This document shows positions 23,330-36,224 of a stretch of DNA of 64,000 nt, piece by piece. How positions within the stretch are numbered: position 1 is the stretch's first letter; every line of letters starts with the position of its first letter. Position numbers and translations under genes: made by a program. The notes under the pieces are model-generated. The model was not told the origin of the DNA, did not search any database, and was given only the letters and a program-made list of their open reading frames with translations. This DNA is from Chelydra serpentina (Eukaryota > Chordata > Testudines > Chelydridae): assembly GCA_037349315.1 (NCBI GenBank), contig JBAIAC010000027.1, positions 7,631,501-7,695,500 on the forward strand. Direction: 5' to 3'.

Positions 23330-23462
23330 AGTTTCCTATGTGGTAATGGGCAAGTCATTTTAATTTCCATTTTCTTTGTAACATGGAGACAATATGTACC
23401 TCACTACAGTGTTAAGGCACTGATGTTTGTAAAGCACTTTGAGATCCTGAAATAAAATTGTT
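23330..23462 (+). repeat. MIR/CORE-type SINE 3' part
   Basis: GGGCAAGTCATTTTAATTTC, CTTTGTAACATGGAGACAAT and GTAAAGCACTTTGAGATCCT follow each other in the order of the 3' half of a MIR-like SINE with an L2-type tail. Confidence 0.65.
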
Positions 23463-23464
23463 AT

Positions 23465-25925
23465 AGTGCAAAATGCTCTCTTCTTTCAATGTTTCAAAAA
23501 GAATGTTTTCCAATCTCTTCTACAATTCTTTCAGCCAAAATACACAATTAATTGGACTACAATGGCTTACTGACCTACAATTAGAGAAGGGTTTAAACTG
23601 TTTTAGACAGAGCTGAGAAAAGTGTTATGTGGACTTGGTCTGTGTGACTCTCCTGTATCCATCTGTCTCCCTGCATGCTGTCGTCTTTGTATCATGTCTC
23701 TTTGTCTCCTTTCCTTTGGCACCATTGTTACCTAGACTGGAGGAGCCATGTAGACACCTGAACTATCAATAGAGTAAGGTTACACAAGTTGCGGCAGCTG
23801 GAGTATGCTCACCTTTAGGCTTTCCTTGATCACATGTTTTGTGTCAAACCATGTGACTCTTGCACTTTGGAAACTTCACCCTGAATTTTAAGAGTCATCT
23901 TTCCCTTTTAATGATCTAATGGCCGTGCAAGGAAAATTTCACTGAGTTTGAGCATCTTTCTCTCCCAGCAGTGCATGGTAGAGTTTGGAATATGCTCTTT
24001 TTCTGCATTCCTGCATGTAAATCTTCTCAGATATCAAAAGTAGCATCGCAATCTCATTGTGAATCCACTGAGGAGTGATATTTTTTTTCTCTCAAGACGC
24101 ATAGTTTCTGGGTTTTATCCCTGGTCATTGCAGCTGCTTGTTTGTAATAGAATACACCGTGAAGTACATTATGTACAGAGTTGTGCTGTGTAAGGGGTGG
24201 GGGGGAATAAAAAATAATCTGCCCTTTTAAAAAAAACTCTGGTGTTGATACTACTGCAATATGGACTCTACCACTGGCTGGTTGGAAAATGTGGAGTCAT
24301 TCCTCTCTCCTCCCTCCAATACCAGATGGAAAAAAATCAGGTCCTTTGGTGAAATATTTAACGCAGAACTTTATAAATCTTTGACAAAAAACTTCCTCGT
24401 TTCAGTTTGAAACTCAACATTTCAGCTACAGTGCTTCATGAATTTATAGTTCAGGTGCCTAATGTCCTCAGTCTTCTCTGAGCTAGGCACTCTCTAGCCA
24501 GACGGCATCTCCAGTGATGCACCATGGCTGCCCCTCATGCTGAACCACAGTGGTGCATCATGAGAATCCCTACCTGAGGTGCATCAACAGAGCTGTAGCC
24601 CGTGTGGTGGAGAACCTGATCCATAAAGGAGAATGGAGGCATGAGGCACCATGACAGCATTTCCCATTAAAAATTCTTGGGGAAAAAAGACCCAAAGTCA
24701 GAATTTCCTCTGGAAAGCCCTTCGGTGGGGGGGGGGGGGGGGGAGTTGAATCCACAAAAATTGGCAAGTAATTCAGTGAGTCTTATCTAAAAGCATTATG
24801 CCATTCAATGCAAACTGCTTAGTCTCTTTTTATCTGACATGGTGAGATCACACTTCAAAGTTTCTCATCTTGGTCGGGCCAAATAAACATCTGAGTCGAC
24901 TTGCCAAATGAACTGATCTGCTACTCTCTGATGTATCTAATATATAAAACAGCCCCAACGACTACAGTTAAAGGGATGAGGAAATCCATAATCCCCAAAT
25001 CTCTTGTATTATAACAATCAAAGATTAGACCTCATTTTAAAATTATTAATAAAATACTGGTACCCAGTTCTCTTTTTCTGATGTGTTAACTAGAAAAGCA
25101 AAATGACAGAGAATGGAGCCCTATCCTTTTACATGCTGTTTGTATTCTGTAGTATTTTTGCTCACTGAAACAATTTTGGTTGACTGCATTTCTTGTAGTA
25201 GAACATACAAGTGTTGGTTGCCACTGGGAACATTAAAGTCCTTGAGTTTCATAAGAGACTTTTTCATGAATGCTTCATCAATTGATTTCCCCCCCCCCCT
25301 CAAATTTGCATTCCTCAATTGTCTGACTTCCTGTAATTTAATTTACATCTCATTGCAGAGTTAGGTGGTGATACACATTTCATGCCCCCATACTTGCCCC
25401 AACCTAGTTATTTCCCTGTTCCAAGTTTTTGTCTTGATCAAATTTATCCACCCTCTAATAAATCTGAAACAATGGTTCTTCACTAATACTGCTAACATAA
25501 TTATTGGTTTTGAATCCTTTGGGAAAATGCCAAATTACTTTAATGTATCCCTGAATCTTGCTTGGTAATAGCTTGTTTAGACTAGTCACTCACAAACTAC
25601 TTAGTCTAGAACTAGATTGATTTGATACTCGTAGTGTCCACTGTATTCAGTGCAGAACATCCCTAGTCATAATATCTAAATTGAGCACTGTAATTAAAAC
25701 AGTGTTTGGTATCGTAGCTTTCCTTTTTAACTAACCCAATAAAAATATAAAATACACACTTCCAACCAAACATACTTATGTTCATTCCAGTTAACGTACA
25801 GCTTAAATCAACTGCAATTTTAAAATATAATTTGTTTAAAATTTACAATAACTAGGCATACAGTTATGAATGAATTAGCTGAAGGCTAAGTCCTGTGCAC
25901 ATGAACCAACTAATATTTGCAACAT
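23465..25925. other. intergenic, simple tracts only
   Basis: This is non-coding DNA. Homopolymer tracts include a 17-base G run at 24,727-24,743 and a C run near 25,290-25,299. Nothing else is recognised. Confidence 0.35.
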
Positions 25926-25929
25926 TCCC

Positions 25930-26040
25930 TCTTAAATAGGTATCCCAATTCATAGATGAGGAACAGAACAGGTTAAGTGACTTGCTTCTTACACCAACAC
26001 TGCAGAATTGGTTTGAAACTAGACAAGAAGTCTGAGTTAC
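25930..26040 (-). repeat. MIR/CORE-type SINE, reverse
   Basis: ATAGATGAGGAACAGAACAG, GTTAAGTGACTTGCTTC and GAATTGGTTTGAAACTAG match the reverse-complement order of a MIR core. The copy is diverged. Confidence 0.55.
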
Positions 26041-26899
26041 GATATATGTCTTTACTCAACGCAGAGTTGAATGTTTGAAACATCTTTAGTGCACTAAATC
26101 ACAGCAGTGGCACTAACATAGTCATTACAAATTTGAGATGGGCATAGTTTTCATGAGTAATTACCTCTCCATTTTAATACTCTTACCAGGTCCTTTAACC
26201 CACTTCTATATTGGCAAGTGGTTTAGCTAAATCTCCAAGCTTCTAGTCTATCATAAAGTGAAAGTTTTCTGACATCCAGTCCAATAACTTTATCTGCTAG
26301 ACCTCATTGGTTTGAGTTCCAAGATTTTTGGTTCATCTCTATTTAATTGTAATAGTTAGAGTCTGGCAATGTAGTTTTCTGTAACTCTAGCCATTTTCTT
26401 TCTGTCAAATGACATGATTGACCTGTGTCAGTTATTGGTCATCTAGGTCAAATATTAAATCACTAAACAAGCACCAGTAAAAACATACTACTGTCACAGG
26501 GTGGATTTTAACTTGTGTCCTTTTATCTTATTACCACTCTCTGATGTTTCCCTATTATAGCTGTGCATATCTGTACACTCTCTTGAAAAATGATGCAGTG
26601 TCTCCTCAATTCTTTTTAAAGGACAAGTTGGACTGTGTAATCTTAGTGCATTTTGAGCCTTTATCACGGATCTGACACTTGTCACAATTTTCTGTGAATT
26701 CAAATTAATTCCACATAGACTTCAGTGTTAATGTAAATAGTATAACTTGGCGAAAGAGGACAATGAGGAATACATTTTAGAAACGGGGCTTCAGGTCTCA
26801 TGTCTCGCAACACATCCCTGTAAACTGCACATTCGTTTACTATGAGCTCATTCCCTTCTGCATGTTGTTGGAATTGTGTATGTCGTTGAGAATGTGGGG

Positions 26900-27005
26900 A
26901 AGAGTGTTTATTAGGCTCTGAGCTTTGGATTATGGGCTATGCACTTTGGTTCTAATCTCAGCTCTGCTTCTGACTCACTGTGTGGCCTTGTGTAGTCCTT
27001 TAGAA
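26900..27005 (+). repeat. MIR/CORE-type SINE
   Basis: GCTCTGAGCTTTGGATTATG, TAATCTCAGCTCTGCTTCTG and CACTGTGTGGCCTTGTG follow MIR core order on the + strand. Confidence 0.6.
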
Positions 27006-27009
27006 TCAT

Positions 27010-28230
27010 ATGTGCTTTCTGCTAATCCCTGTGTACTGGCTCGTAATTAATCTTATAGGCTGCTGGACACATTAATGGACAAATATGGATTATTCTGAAG
27101 AAAATCCCTTCATAAATGCCAAACAAAAAAATATTTACTTTGAGGGGTTTTTTCTTTTAATTTAAAGAAAAGGACAAACAAAATAGGGCAGCTACAGTTC
27201 AGGAACGATAGAAAAACAAATGAAATCCTTTTTTGGACAGTAGAGCCATCTAGTGGGCAAGAGCGGTGACATGCAAATAATTTAAGGTGGGTTTTTGGTG
27301 GGGTTTTTTTCTGTTGTGTGATGTAAAAAGACAACTTGAACTTGTTAGTGTTCTATTTGTTTTATTACATTCTCTAAAATAGGAATGTGTGGGGAAACTC
27401 AGGTTGATGGTAAGCTGTCATACTGTAATGGAAAGGTGAGTGTCTGAAATCTTAACGCATACAGCCTGTCATATTGGCCTAGTGTATATTTGTTTGGGAG
27501 TTAAACAGATGCTAACAAAAGCAAACACCAATTTTAACAGCCTAAAATCCTTCTCCCCACAGCCTCTCAGGTTTCATTCTCTAATATAATTTTACTAGTT
27601 CTTGAGTTGCTATTTGAGTTTTCCAGGGTAGACAAGAAATGACTGACTAATGTGGAAAAGCAAGTGTAGATGTCTGGTGGGGGAAGACTTTTTATTAAAA
27701 GCTTTCTAAATCTAAAGAGAAGGAAAATCTTACCAGAAGTCTCTCTTTTATATACTTCCCTAGGCAGAAGATATACTGGAGAAATAGCTAAATATTTTAA
27801 TAAACATAACAGCTACATAATACATAAGTGTTAATTTAGCTTCTGTGTCCATAGGGCAGGTGCTGTATCCAGCCATCCAGCAAATACTTTTATATCTGTG
27901 TTGTAGTTTGCCTCTACTAGCTACAGCAGTTCCTCTGCTATTAAATAAAATGTTACCAGAAACTCCACATTTATAATTCACTAAGAAAATACAATATATT
28001 TGATCTTTAGAGACGAATTGTTCACCAAGGAACCAGATGGATTTATATACATATTTGTTTTCTTCGGCGGAGCAATGCAGTATGGCTATTTTTTCCAAAT
28101 ACACATGCTGCATGTTCAAAGACGGCTTTTACTCCAGAGGTTCCCAGAACTCTTCTGTAGAATACTTGCCCGTGGTTTGCAAACTGGTGCCTGGTCACAT
28201 TGTGCTAGCTTTCCTTATTACTAGCTGAGA
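27010..28230. other. intergenic, nothing recognised
   Basis: This is AT-rich non-coding DNA. The 119-codon minus-strand frame at 27,760-28,119 has no domain and is likely chance. Confidence 0.35.
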
Positions 28231-28233
28231 ACA

Positions 28234-28435
28234 GAATAGGCCAGGGGTTCTCAAACTTCATTGCACCACAACCCCCTTCTAGCAACAAAAATTACTACGT
28301 GACCCCGGGAGGGGGGACTGAAGCCTGAGCCCAAGGGCTTCAGCCCCAGGCAATGGGGCTTGGGCTTCAGCAAGTCTAAGCCAGCTCTGATGAAATGGGG
28401 TCACAACCCACAATTTGAGAACCGCTGGAATAGGG
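28234..28435. mobile_element. non-autonomous hAT element
   Basis: The left end is CAGGGGTTCTCAAACTTC at 28,242 and the right end is AATTTGAGAACCGCTG to 28,427. Target duplications are GAATAGGC (28,234-28,241) and GAATAGGG (28,428-28,435), 7 of 8. The interior contains an inverted AAGCCTGAGCCCAAGGGCTT-type motif and no open transposase. Confidence 0.85.
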
Positions 28436-28559
28436 GATGAAATGAACAGGAAACGGAAACTGCCATTAACTCTTTCAAAAAGGACAAACATTCTTGCATT
28501 TGAGCTTTGAAAAATTCTAAAACCTCAGCTCAACCTTTTTTACTGTATACACTGATGGT

Positions 28560-28815
28560 TAAGGTAAGGGGGTGACCTCCCCCCCCCCCCCCCCCCCTAC
28601 AGTTATACAGCCATAGTGTAGACACTTTACGAGTGCAAATGTGCTCATGCTGATGCAACTTAATCCTCTTAAGAATCCTGTATAAGAATACAGTACTCCA
28701 ATCTGAACTCATTTACACCGGTATAACTATCCACAGGTAAGCTGGCTGGGGGAGTGGATGTACTGCTTTAGCTGTACCACTGCAGCTAAAGTGAGACAAC
28801 TTTTCTCTGTAGACA
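28560..28815. repeat. MITE-like block with a long C tract
   Basis: The block begins with a 19-base C run (28,579-28,597). It then carries AGTGTAGACACTT, ACACCGGTATAACTATCCAC and TCTGTAGACAG, motifs of the same type as the inverted-repeat element at 12,478. The borders are uncertain. Confidence 0.35.
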
Positions 28816-28965
28816 GATAATTGCTATAGTTTCCATTGGGCTGTTCCATGATTGGAAAGGAGGTCATGATGTCACAAATGGGAGGGGAAGCTCTAAGAAG
28901 GGGAGCAGGTCTTGTTAATTGTGATTGAGGTTGGTGGTTCACTAGACACTAACATACGGTCTATG

Positions 28966-29252
28966 CTGTAAAGCAGTGGTCCCCAACGTGCCCACGGGCG
29001 CTGTGGTGCCCGCCATCAATGACGGTGCCAAGGAAGAGGAGAGGAGCATCCGCTGGAGTAGCGTCACCACTGAAATGCCACCATGCAGTGCTTCTGGCGG
29101 AGAAGCTTTCGCCGAAATGCCGCCGAGGTGCACTTCCGGCGGAGAACCATTGCCACCAAAATGCCACCAAGAAGTGTCGCTGCCCGTCACACTCTGATGA
29201 AGGGATGAATGTGCTCTTGGCCACAGAAAGGTTGGGGACCACTGCTGTAAAG
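28966..29252. mobile_element. non-autonomous hAT element with perfect target duplication
   Basis: The terminal repeats CAGTGGTCCCCAAC (28,974) and GTTGGGGACCACTG (to 29,244) are exact inverse matches. They are flanked by identical CTGTAAAG copies (28,966-28,973 and 29,245-29,252). The interior has repeated GCCGAAATGCC/GAAATGCCACC motifs. The 100-codon frames inside are artefacts of the repeat. Confidence 0.9.
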
Positions 29253-29489
29253 AAACGTATCATAATCCCATCAGCTTCCTACTGTCTTCCACTCAAATGA
29301 ATTTGAAACTCTGCTACTGTTTATCACAAGAACCCGATGAGGTACTGTACGTGGTATGATTATATATACTACAAACCATTCCCCACCCACTGAAGAGGGG
29401 TTGGCCTGAGATTAGTGAAGGAGAAGTGGATAGTGCCAGGCAGAGCCTTGTCTTTTTATCAATGATTATGATAAATTTGTGATGCTCAT

Positions 29490-29662
29490 TAACCCGTGAA
29501 ACAAACTAGCACGGGAGCTGGAAGATTCTCCATTCCTTGAAGTCTTCAAATCAAGACTGGATACTTTTCTAAAAGAGACACTTTTTTCAGACGCAAATTA
29601 CTAGGCTCCATACAGAAATAACCATGAAATTCTATGACCTGTGTTATACAGGTCAGATTGAG
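29490..29662 (+). mobile_element. CR1 LINE 3' fragment
   Basis: GGAGCTGGAAGATTCTCCAT, CTTGAAGTCTTCAAATCAAG, ACTGGATACTTTTCTAAAAG and GAAATTCTATGACCTGTG are in the order of a CR1 3' UTR. The copy has many changes. Confidence 0.75.
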
Positions 29663-30194
29663 TGAATTTATGAATGAAACAACTGTATCTGTGATTTTTT
29701 TAATGCATGGAATAGATCCACAAAGCAAAGACTAGGCACTTTCTCTTTCCCTCCCCCCACCCCCAAAGTTGCAGAAATACAGTTCTGTATTATTGTACTG
29801 CCATAGTGCCTACCAGTGCCAGACCATTTCACTAAACCCTATAAAAAAAAAAAAGTGATCCTTGATTCAAAGACCTTAACATCAAAGAATAGCACTAGAG
29901 TGTTACAGGGGCACAGGTAAGTGCTGTTCTGTTCATTGTACGTTTTCAATTATTTTGCACACATGCTAGAAAGAATGATTTGTTATACATCAGCTTCCCT
30001 AAGTAACGTATATATCTGCTTCCTCTAAAGCAAATACATTAAATGGCAATCTGCCGAAAAGACTAAAAGAAGATAGTCTCGTCCATTCAATGGCCATGTG
30101 GAAAAATAAGATGATAAAAGCACTATGTGACACAGAGGATGCAATGGAGAAATGAACAAGTTATATATTTCAGCTATTGCTCAAAGTGTAGTAG

Positions 30195-30325
30195 AAAGGT
30201 CAATATCATCCCCCTTTATACAGATGAGAAAAGGGAGGTGCAGAAATCCAACGTGATTTACCCATATCAGAGTGACAGAGCTAGGTATACAACCCAGTTC
30301 TCCTGGCTCTTCTTGTTCAGTGGAC
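30195..30325 (-). repeat. MIR/CORE-type SINE, reverse
   Basis: TTTATACAGATGAGAAAAGG, then GACAGAGCTAGGTATACAAC and CCAGTTCTCCTGGCTCTT read as the reverse of a MIR core. Confidence 0.6.
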
Positions 30326-31349
30326 CATGCTCCCTTTCAGATGTATCATATGACAGCCAATTTAGGCCTCCAATTCATGGGTTTGTTTTTGTTTTTTTTA
30401 AATAAAGGGCACAGAGTATTTGGGAGGAAATGGGTTAAAAACCCTAATCCAATCAGAAAATTTTATTTATTTTAAATATTTAAACATTTGGCTACAGTGT
30501 TAAAAACACAATAGGATTGTATCATGTGTTGCATTCAAACTGTAAGTTCGAAATCTGACACGAAAGAAGCCAGCCCAATCATGTTTTTGTTTGTAAGAGA
30601 GGGAATAAAAGTGACATTATGGGAAAGAACTCTCCCTCTGAGTAAGGAATAACTCTCAAGTGTTACAAGCAGTAAAAAGTGAAGGAGGAGGAGGGAGGTA
30701 AAAACAAGCCCTGGGAGGCTTTTGAGGAGGTGGGCCATGGAGTGAAAGGGGACAAAGCTGAGATTCACAAGGACATCAAAGGCAAGAGAAGATTAGTGAG
30801 ACTGGCTAGAATTCCACTGGAAACAGGAAAGGGTTTCTGTAGCAGGTGTGGCAAAGTGAACTGAGAAAACCAGACAATAGAAGTCAGTGCAGCTATGGAG
30901 TCTGTTCTACACCATGAAATAGGGAAAATGAAAAACAACATGATCTATAAAACAGTCTTTCTACCTCCTGTCTCTCTCATTAGACACAGACAAACAGACT
31001 CATTGAACATGCAAGACCTTTAGAAGCCTTGTTGGCTTTCCACTCCCCTGTTTAGGATTCTACGTACTGTAGGATCCACAGAAGTTAAGTGATGGAACAA
31101 CAAACTATGTAATCTATAATATATAAAATCATCCATCTCCCTACCAGTGAAGAATGCAGTCCACTGAGAGAAATTTACAGATACTAAACAACATATATTT
31201 GATTGTCCTGCTATTAATAAAAATACAGAAGGGAATTATGATGTTTAAGTTTAGGAAAACTGCATATGTATTACATATAAATTGAGTAAAACTTTGCACA
31301 TACAGCCCTTTTCTTAAAGCAGTTTTAAAAACTAGTCAATTCTACCAAT

Positions 31350-31490
31350 CTCTTTTCCCATTTTACATATGGGGAAACAAGCATGGAAAACGTATGTGAC
31401 TTACTCAAAGTCCCAGAGCCTGACTGGCAGAATACGGAAGAGAACCTGGGTGTCAAGCCCCATCTAACGACCTCTACATAGCACTCTTCA
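31350..31490 (-). repeat. MIR/CORE-type SINE, reverse
   Basis: ATATGGGGAAACAAGCATGG, GTGACTTACTCAAAGTCCC and GAGAACCTGGGTGTCAAGCC match the reverse MIR order. Confidence 0.6.
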
Positions 31491-31704
31491 CCCGCCTCAC
31501 TAGTATGTAAATAGAATGGAAAGACTGGACTGTCCCAAATGTGATGGAAGGCAGTCGCTCAGACTGAGCATTTAAGAGACAAGGGTTGATTTCTATGGTT
31601 TTGGTCAGAAACCTCATAACTTTTCCCTCCTTTGTCATAAGGTAGCCTCATTCAGATTCAAGGGGTCATAACATTTCCAACTACTAGTATCTATTGTTGG
31701 TTTA

Positions 31705-31815
31705 GGGACTTTGGATCAGATTTACAAAGGTAATTAGGTGTCTAAAAATGCAGATAGGTGCCTAGTGGGATTTTCAGAAGAACCTATTTGCATCTTTAGG
31801 TGCCCAAATACCTGG
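31705..31815. repeat. inverted-repeat MITE-like fragment (TTAGGTG/CACCTAA type)
   Basis: TTTACAAAGGTAATTAGGTG, GATAGGTGCCTAGTGGG and CATCTTTAGGTGCCCAAATA form imperfect inverted repeats. A related fragment lies at 56,375-56,455. Confidence 0.4.
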
Positions 31816-32009
31816 TCCTTTAATAATATTCCCCCTTGGCTAACAGTAACTGCTTTCATCATGTCTCTGTGCAGAAGGTAACCCATATTGGTGCTGAAAA
31901 ACCAAGGTGAGCATGCACACACAAAAATTGACATCAGCATGTACAGGAGGGGACAGTTTGTAGGCTGACTGAAAAGAGATGTTTTCCAGCTGGAGGAGTG
32001 GAAGTATGC

Positions 32010-32102
32010 AGAAGGTAAGTAACTTGCCCAAGATCACAAAGCGAGAGGAGAATCTCAAAGTCCTGACCCCCAGTCCTCTGCTCTTACTGTTGGGCCACCT
32101 TG
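32010..32102 (-). repeat. MIR/CORE-type SINE, reverse
   Basis: GTAAGTAACTTGCCCAAGAT, CACAAAGCGAG and CCCCCAGTCCTCTGCTCTTA follow reverse MIR order. Confidence 0.6.
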
Positions 32103-33071
32103 TAATAGGTTTTGGAGCTGCCAAATAAACAAACTGTCTTTTCCCTGCCAACAAAAGTCAATCTTTTAGCAAGAAAATCCTCAGCAAATGTGCTGAAACT
32201 ACTGTTTCAAGTAGTAATATTGTAGATACAATTACCCATGGTGATTGATTTTCCCAGTGCTGGTCATTAGACAATCCTGATTATTACTCTCTTCATCACA
32301 ATAATAATCCTCCTTTTCAACAGTTCCTCTTGCTGTCTCCATTATGTATGTCCATACTGCATTTCCCACATTCCTTTTCCCCTCCCCGGCCCCCCCAGTG
32401 CATATGCATCCATCTCAAGCTTGTCTTTAAGGGCTTCAGAAAAGCAAAAAGTCAAGAAGCTCTTTCAAAAATCCCTACCGAGTCTTGTTAATGAAGCTTC
32501 TTTTCTCTGAGTAGCTTCTTGCTGCTTCTTCGTTGATTTCAATAATGCTTCACGGGAGTAATTCAACCAACTTTGCTGGTAATTTCCTGCATCCTATTTT
32601 CCTCTTGAAAAGTGGAATGATGTTCCAGACATCCTAATTATAAAGGAAAGATGAAGTTCTCCACAGAGCTTTCAAAAACATCAGCCTTCCTGTGATAATG
32701 GTGTGGCTGCATATTTTTGTTAGCAGGATCTCCTAGAGACCTTGAACCATTGGAAAGAAGAGAAATGCAGTGTACAAATGATGCCTTCATTCCCTCCAGG
32801 GAGAAACACTTTAGCTGATTGATTGTAGGAGTTGTGTTTCATGGTAGCAGAGACAAAGATTGCTGTGCGTACAACTGAGCAACTGTCAGATTCTTTTTCT
32901 AGGAGCTAGATCTTTTGTATCTTTGATGCCCTCCCTCTTATTATCCTCTTTTACAGACATGCACACCTTTCCTTTTAGCTATCATCTCTCCTAACCAAGG
33001 AGGATTCAATGGGTCACCCTTTGGAGCATGTCTGATATGCTTATTAATTGGCTTGGAATTGCTACCCTGTA

Positions 33072-33883
33072 CTGTAGAGCAGTGGTTTTCAAACTGCGGG
33101 TCGCGGAATGGAAGGCACTGGGTCGTGGCGGCTCTAATCAGCACCGCCGACCGGGCTGTTAACAATCTCGTCAGCGGTGCTGCCCGGCGAAGGCAGGCTA
33201 GTTCCTTCCTGTTCTGACACCGCACTGTGCCCCAGAAGCGGCCGGCAGCAGGTCTGGCTCTTAGGCGGGGAGGCCACAGGGCTCCCCATGCTGCCTCCAC
33301 TCAAGCACCAGCTCCGCACTCCCATTGGCCAATGGGAGCTGGGGGCAGTGGTGCCCACGGGCGAGAGCCACACGGAGCCGGTTGCGCGCCTCCGCCTAGG
33401 AGCCGGACCTGCTGCTGGCCACTTTCGGGGTGCAGCGTGATCCATGGTGCCAGGACAGGCAGGCAGCTGCCTTAGCACCCCCACTGCGCCGCTCACTGGC
33501 AGCCGCCCCAGGTAAGCCTGCACCCCAACCCTGTGCCCCAATCCCCTGCCCCAGCCCTGAGCCCCCCCAACCCAGAGCCCCATCCTGCACCCCAAACTCC
33601 TCATCCCTGGCCCCACCCCAGAGCCTGCACCCCTAGCTCAGAGCCCTGACCCCCTCCCGCACCCGAACCCCCTGCCCCAGCCTAGAGCCCTCTCCCACAT
33701 CCTGAGCCCCTCATTCCTGGCCCCAACCCGCAGCCCTCACCCCCACACTCCAATCCTTTGCCCCAGCCCTGAGCCCCTCCCACACCCTAAACCCCTCATC
33801 CCCAGCTCAGCTGGGTCACAGGCATCAACAATTTTCTTCAACTGGGTCACCAGAAACAAAGTTTGAAAACCACTGCTGTAGAG
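33072..33883. mobile_element. large hAT element with internal C-rich minisatellite
   Basis: The ends CAGTGGTTTTCAAAC (33,080) and GTTTGAAAACCACTG (to 33,875) are inverse matches. They are flanked by identical CTGTAGAG copies (33,072-33,079 and 33,876-33,883). The 796-bp interior has no transposase. From about 33,510 to 33,800 it is a variable tandem array of CCCCAGCCCTGAGCC-like units. The long frames at 33,134-33,616 are products of that GC-rich repeat. Confidence 0.9.
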
Positions 33884-33965
33884 GACGTTTTACTTGACCC
33901 CAGCTGATGTCCTGGAAAATGAAGAGGGAGAGAGAGAGCCTTTATCATGTTTATATTCTATAGAG

Positions 33966-34135
33966 CAGTGGTTCTCGGCCCACGGGCCGCTTGCAGCCCA
34001 ATCAGCACGCAGCTGCAGCCCATGTGACATCTTCAGGGTCATGCAGATAGTATATATATTGTGTGGATGTGGCCCACATAACACAGAGAGAGCTGCGTAT
34101 GTGGCCCACAACGGTCAATAGGTTGAGAACCACTG
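33966..34135. mobile_element. short hAT element
   Basis: The left end CAGTGGTTCTCGGCCCACGG and the right end GGTTGAGAACCACTG are inverted. The flanks CTATAGAG and CTAGCATA share only the first three bases, so a target duplication cannot be confirmed. Confidence 0.7.
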
Positions 34136-34719
34136 CTAGCATAACAGTAGATATTATCCATTAGAATAGCTAGTACTTTCTTCAAAACGTACGTTGCTGT
34201 TCTTGTCCCAATAAGTTCTTGCAATAGTCCCCACATTGCTTTTAAAAAGTATTTCCTTTTATCCATTATTAAATGTGTCTCCTTTTAACTTCACTTAATA
34301 ATTGGAAAAGGAGAGATCAGATTGCAAAGAAGAAAATAAATAAGACATGGAATTAAGAACATGACTAGAGGAAACTGCTCACTGAGTACAAATTCTTAGG
34401 AATGTATTCTCAACTTATTTATACACTGAAGGGCTCTTCACTCCCCTGAAGCTGTGAAATTCAAAGCGTGCTGTGTCTCTCTGGAAGCAGAGCATAAACA
34501 GAACGGGACTCCTCTAAAGTAAAATATTTGACAACATTCTCCTAGCATTTCAAGCACATACTCATGAGATGAAATCATGGCTGTGCACCTCAGCAAACAG
34601 TTTTACGTTTAGTTAAAATACTGCATCTTTGAAATACCTTGAGGACAAATGTATACAAGACCTTATAAAGCCTCATAGCCCACTACCAGCTTGCTCAGAA
34701 GGCGTGGGCAGTTCATAAT

Positions 34720-34825
34720 CTCTGTATCTCAGTTATCCCAGTTGTAACATGGGGATAATAATCCTTATATGCTTTCACAAAGTGCTTTGAGATGTGTGCT
34801 ATGTAAATGTAAAATACAATTATCA
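34720..34825 (+). repeat. MIR/CORE-type SINE 3' part
   Basis: TCTCAGTTATCCCAGTTGTA, CATGGGGATAATAATCCTTA and AAAGTGCTTTGAGATGTGTG are in MIR 3' order with an L2-type tail. Confidence 0.65.
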
Positions 34826-34829
34826 CTCA

Positions 34830-36220
34830 AGTCTTGCCTGCCACCCCAACATAATAAATGTTTCTGTTAACATAACCACAGTGAAATAATGAACATTTAC
34901 TTTGTCGTTGGTAGGCTTCTGAGTTAACATCCAATTGAGTGAAGGGGGCTGGTCACATATCTGCCTTATTTTTGCTTTCTGTCTGTATGCTCAGACAGCA
35001 CTGTGTAATGGTGGCACTTCAAACACAACAATTGTTAACTGTTTCATGGCTGATCATTTAAAATAAACCAGCTACTTAGATTACATGCGGAACGTGACAA
35101 GATTGCCAATACTTATTTCCTCTCTCTGATCTGTCTGTGTCTCCCTGGGCCTGCTTACTCATTGAGACAAGTAAGCATGAATAATGTGGGTTTGTTTCCT
35201 GCACAAAGTTGCACGCTCTGATAGTGACTTATAACTGTGAGAATGTTTGCAGTGCAATGGCATTGGGGATTTGGAAACATCCTGAAGTTCCTGATTTTTG
35301 GGCAGGCTGGCCAAAACCAAGCTCATCAGAGAGCAAGCATGGAAAAGAGGAAATCATCCCTCTCGTGAGCCTTGGTCCTGTGGGGTACTGAGCACCTGCA
35401 ATTCCCATTGACAGCAATGGGAGTGGAGGGCACTCAACACCTCAAGATCCGGTCCTTAGGCTGTAGAAATTTACCAGACAGTTCCGACATTGGTTCCGAT
35501 GAACCATTAGCATGTCTGGCTTGGGTTGCGAGTTTCAGTTAAAATTGCTGGAGAGTAAGTCAAAATGAAATGGTGGTAAAAATGGGTCTGTCCGTCCAAG
35601 CCTTGTGTTTGTTGCCACTTTCCCTGGCTTTAACACTGATTCAATGTTTGAACTGGTGGAAGTTTTGGGGAAAGGCATTAGACAATATCTAACCTATGGA
35701 GCATTGCTAATGAGTGTCCCATGGGAGGCTTCAAATCCTGATCTCTATGCAGCTGTCTCTGCTGAATCAGTGATCTATGACAAAAGGGGACTGAGTTACT
35801 GGGGCCAATGATGATGACCGGCTTATGCTGCAGGGGCATCTTGTAATATTATCTTTGATTCGCACTGGCACATGTGTTACAGCTAGAGCAGACTGATTGC
35901 CACAGGATAGTTCCGAGAGCACTGGATGGTATTTTATTCATTCCAACATTGCAGGTGCCCGAGAGGTATGGGGAAGAGGGTGAGTTTTGGGTTGTTGTGG
36001 GGGTTTTTTGGGGGGTAGGGGAGGTTAAGAAGAAATTCTCTTGGAGGCCCTACATCTCTTGTATTGAAGATTAGCAGGATAATGTTTGGTGATACCATCA
36101 CAATTTTAGAGTAAGGGAGGTGTATAGGACCAATGCCATAATATTAAAAGTTACCTATGGCATAGATCTGTTAGAAGCAGAACTGCTTTAATCAATATAA
36201 TAATTATACCTTGCTTTTAT
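34830..36220. other. intergenic, nothing firmly recognised
   Basis: This is non-coding DNA. The segment 35,395-35,455 has a palindromic CCATTGACAGCAATGGGAG, common in reptilian short inverted repeats. A G run lies near 36,000-36,020. Confidence 0.3.
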
Positions 36221-36224
36221 ATGA

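Noticed and set aside
24727..24743. 17-base G run, and similar 19-base C runs at 28,579 and 47,670, as functional sites
   Set aside because: Isolated homopolymers of this length are prone to sequencing and assembly error and have no supporting context, apart from those clustered at VEZF1.
33134..33616. 160-codon minus-strand frame
   Set aside because: It lies wholly inside the hAT element with the C-rich array and has no domain.
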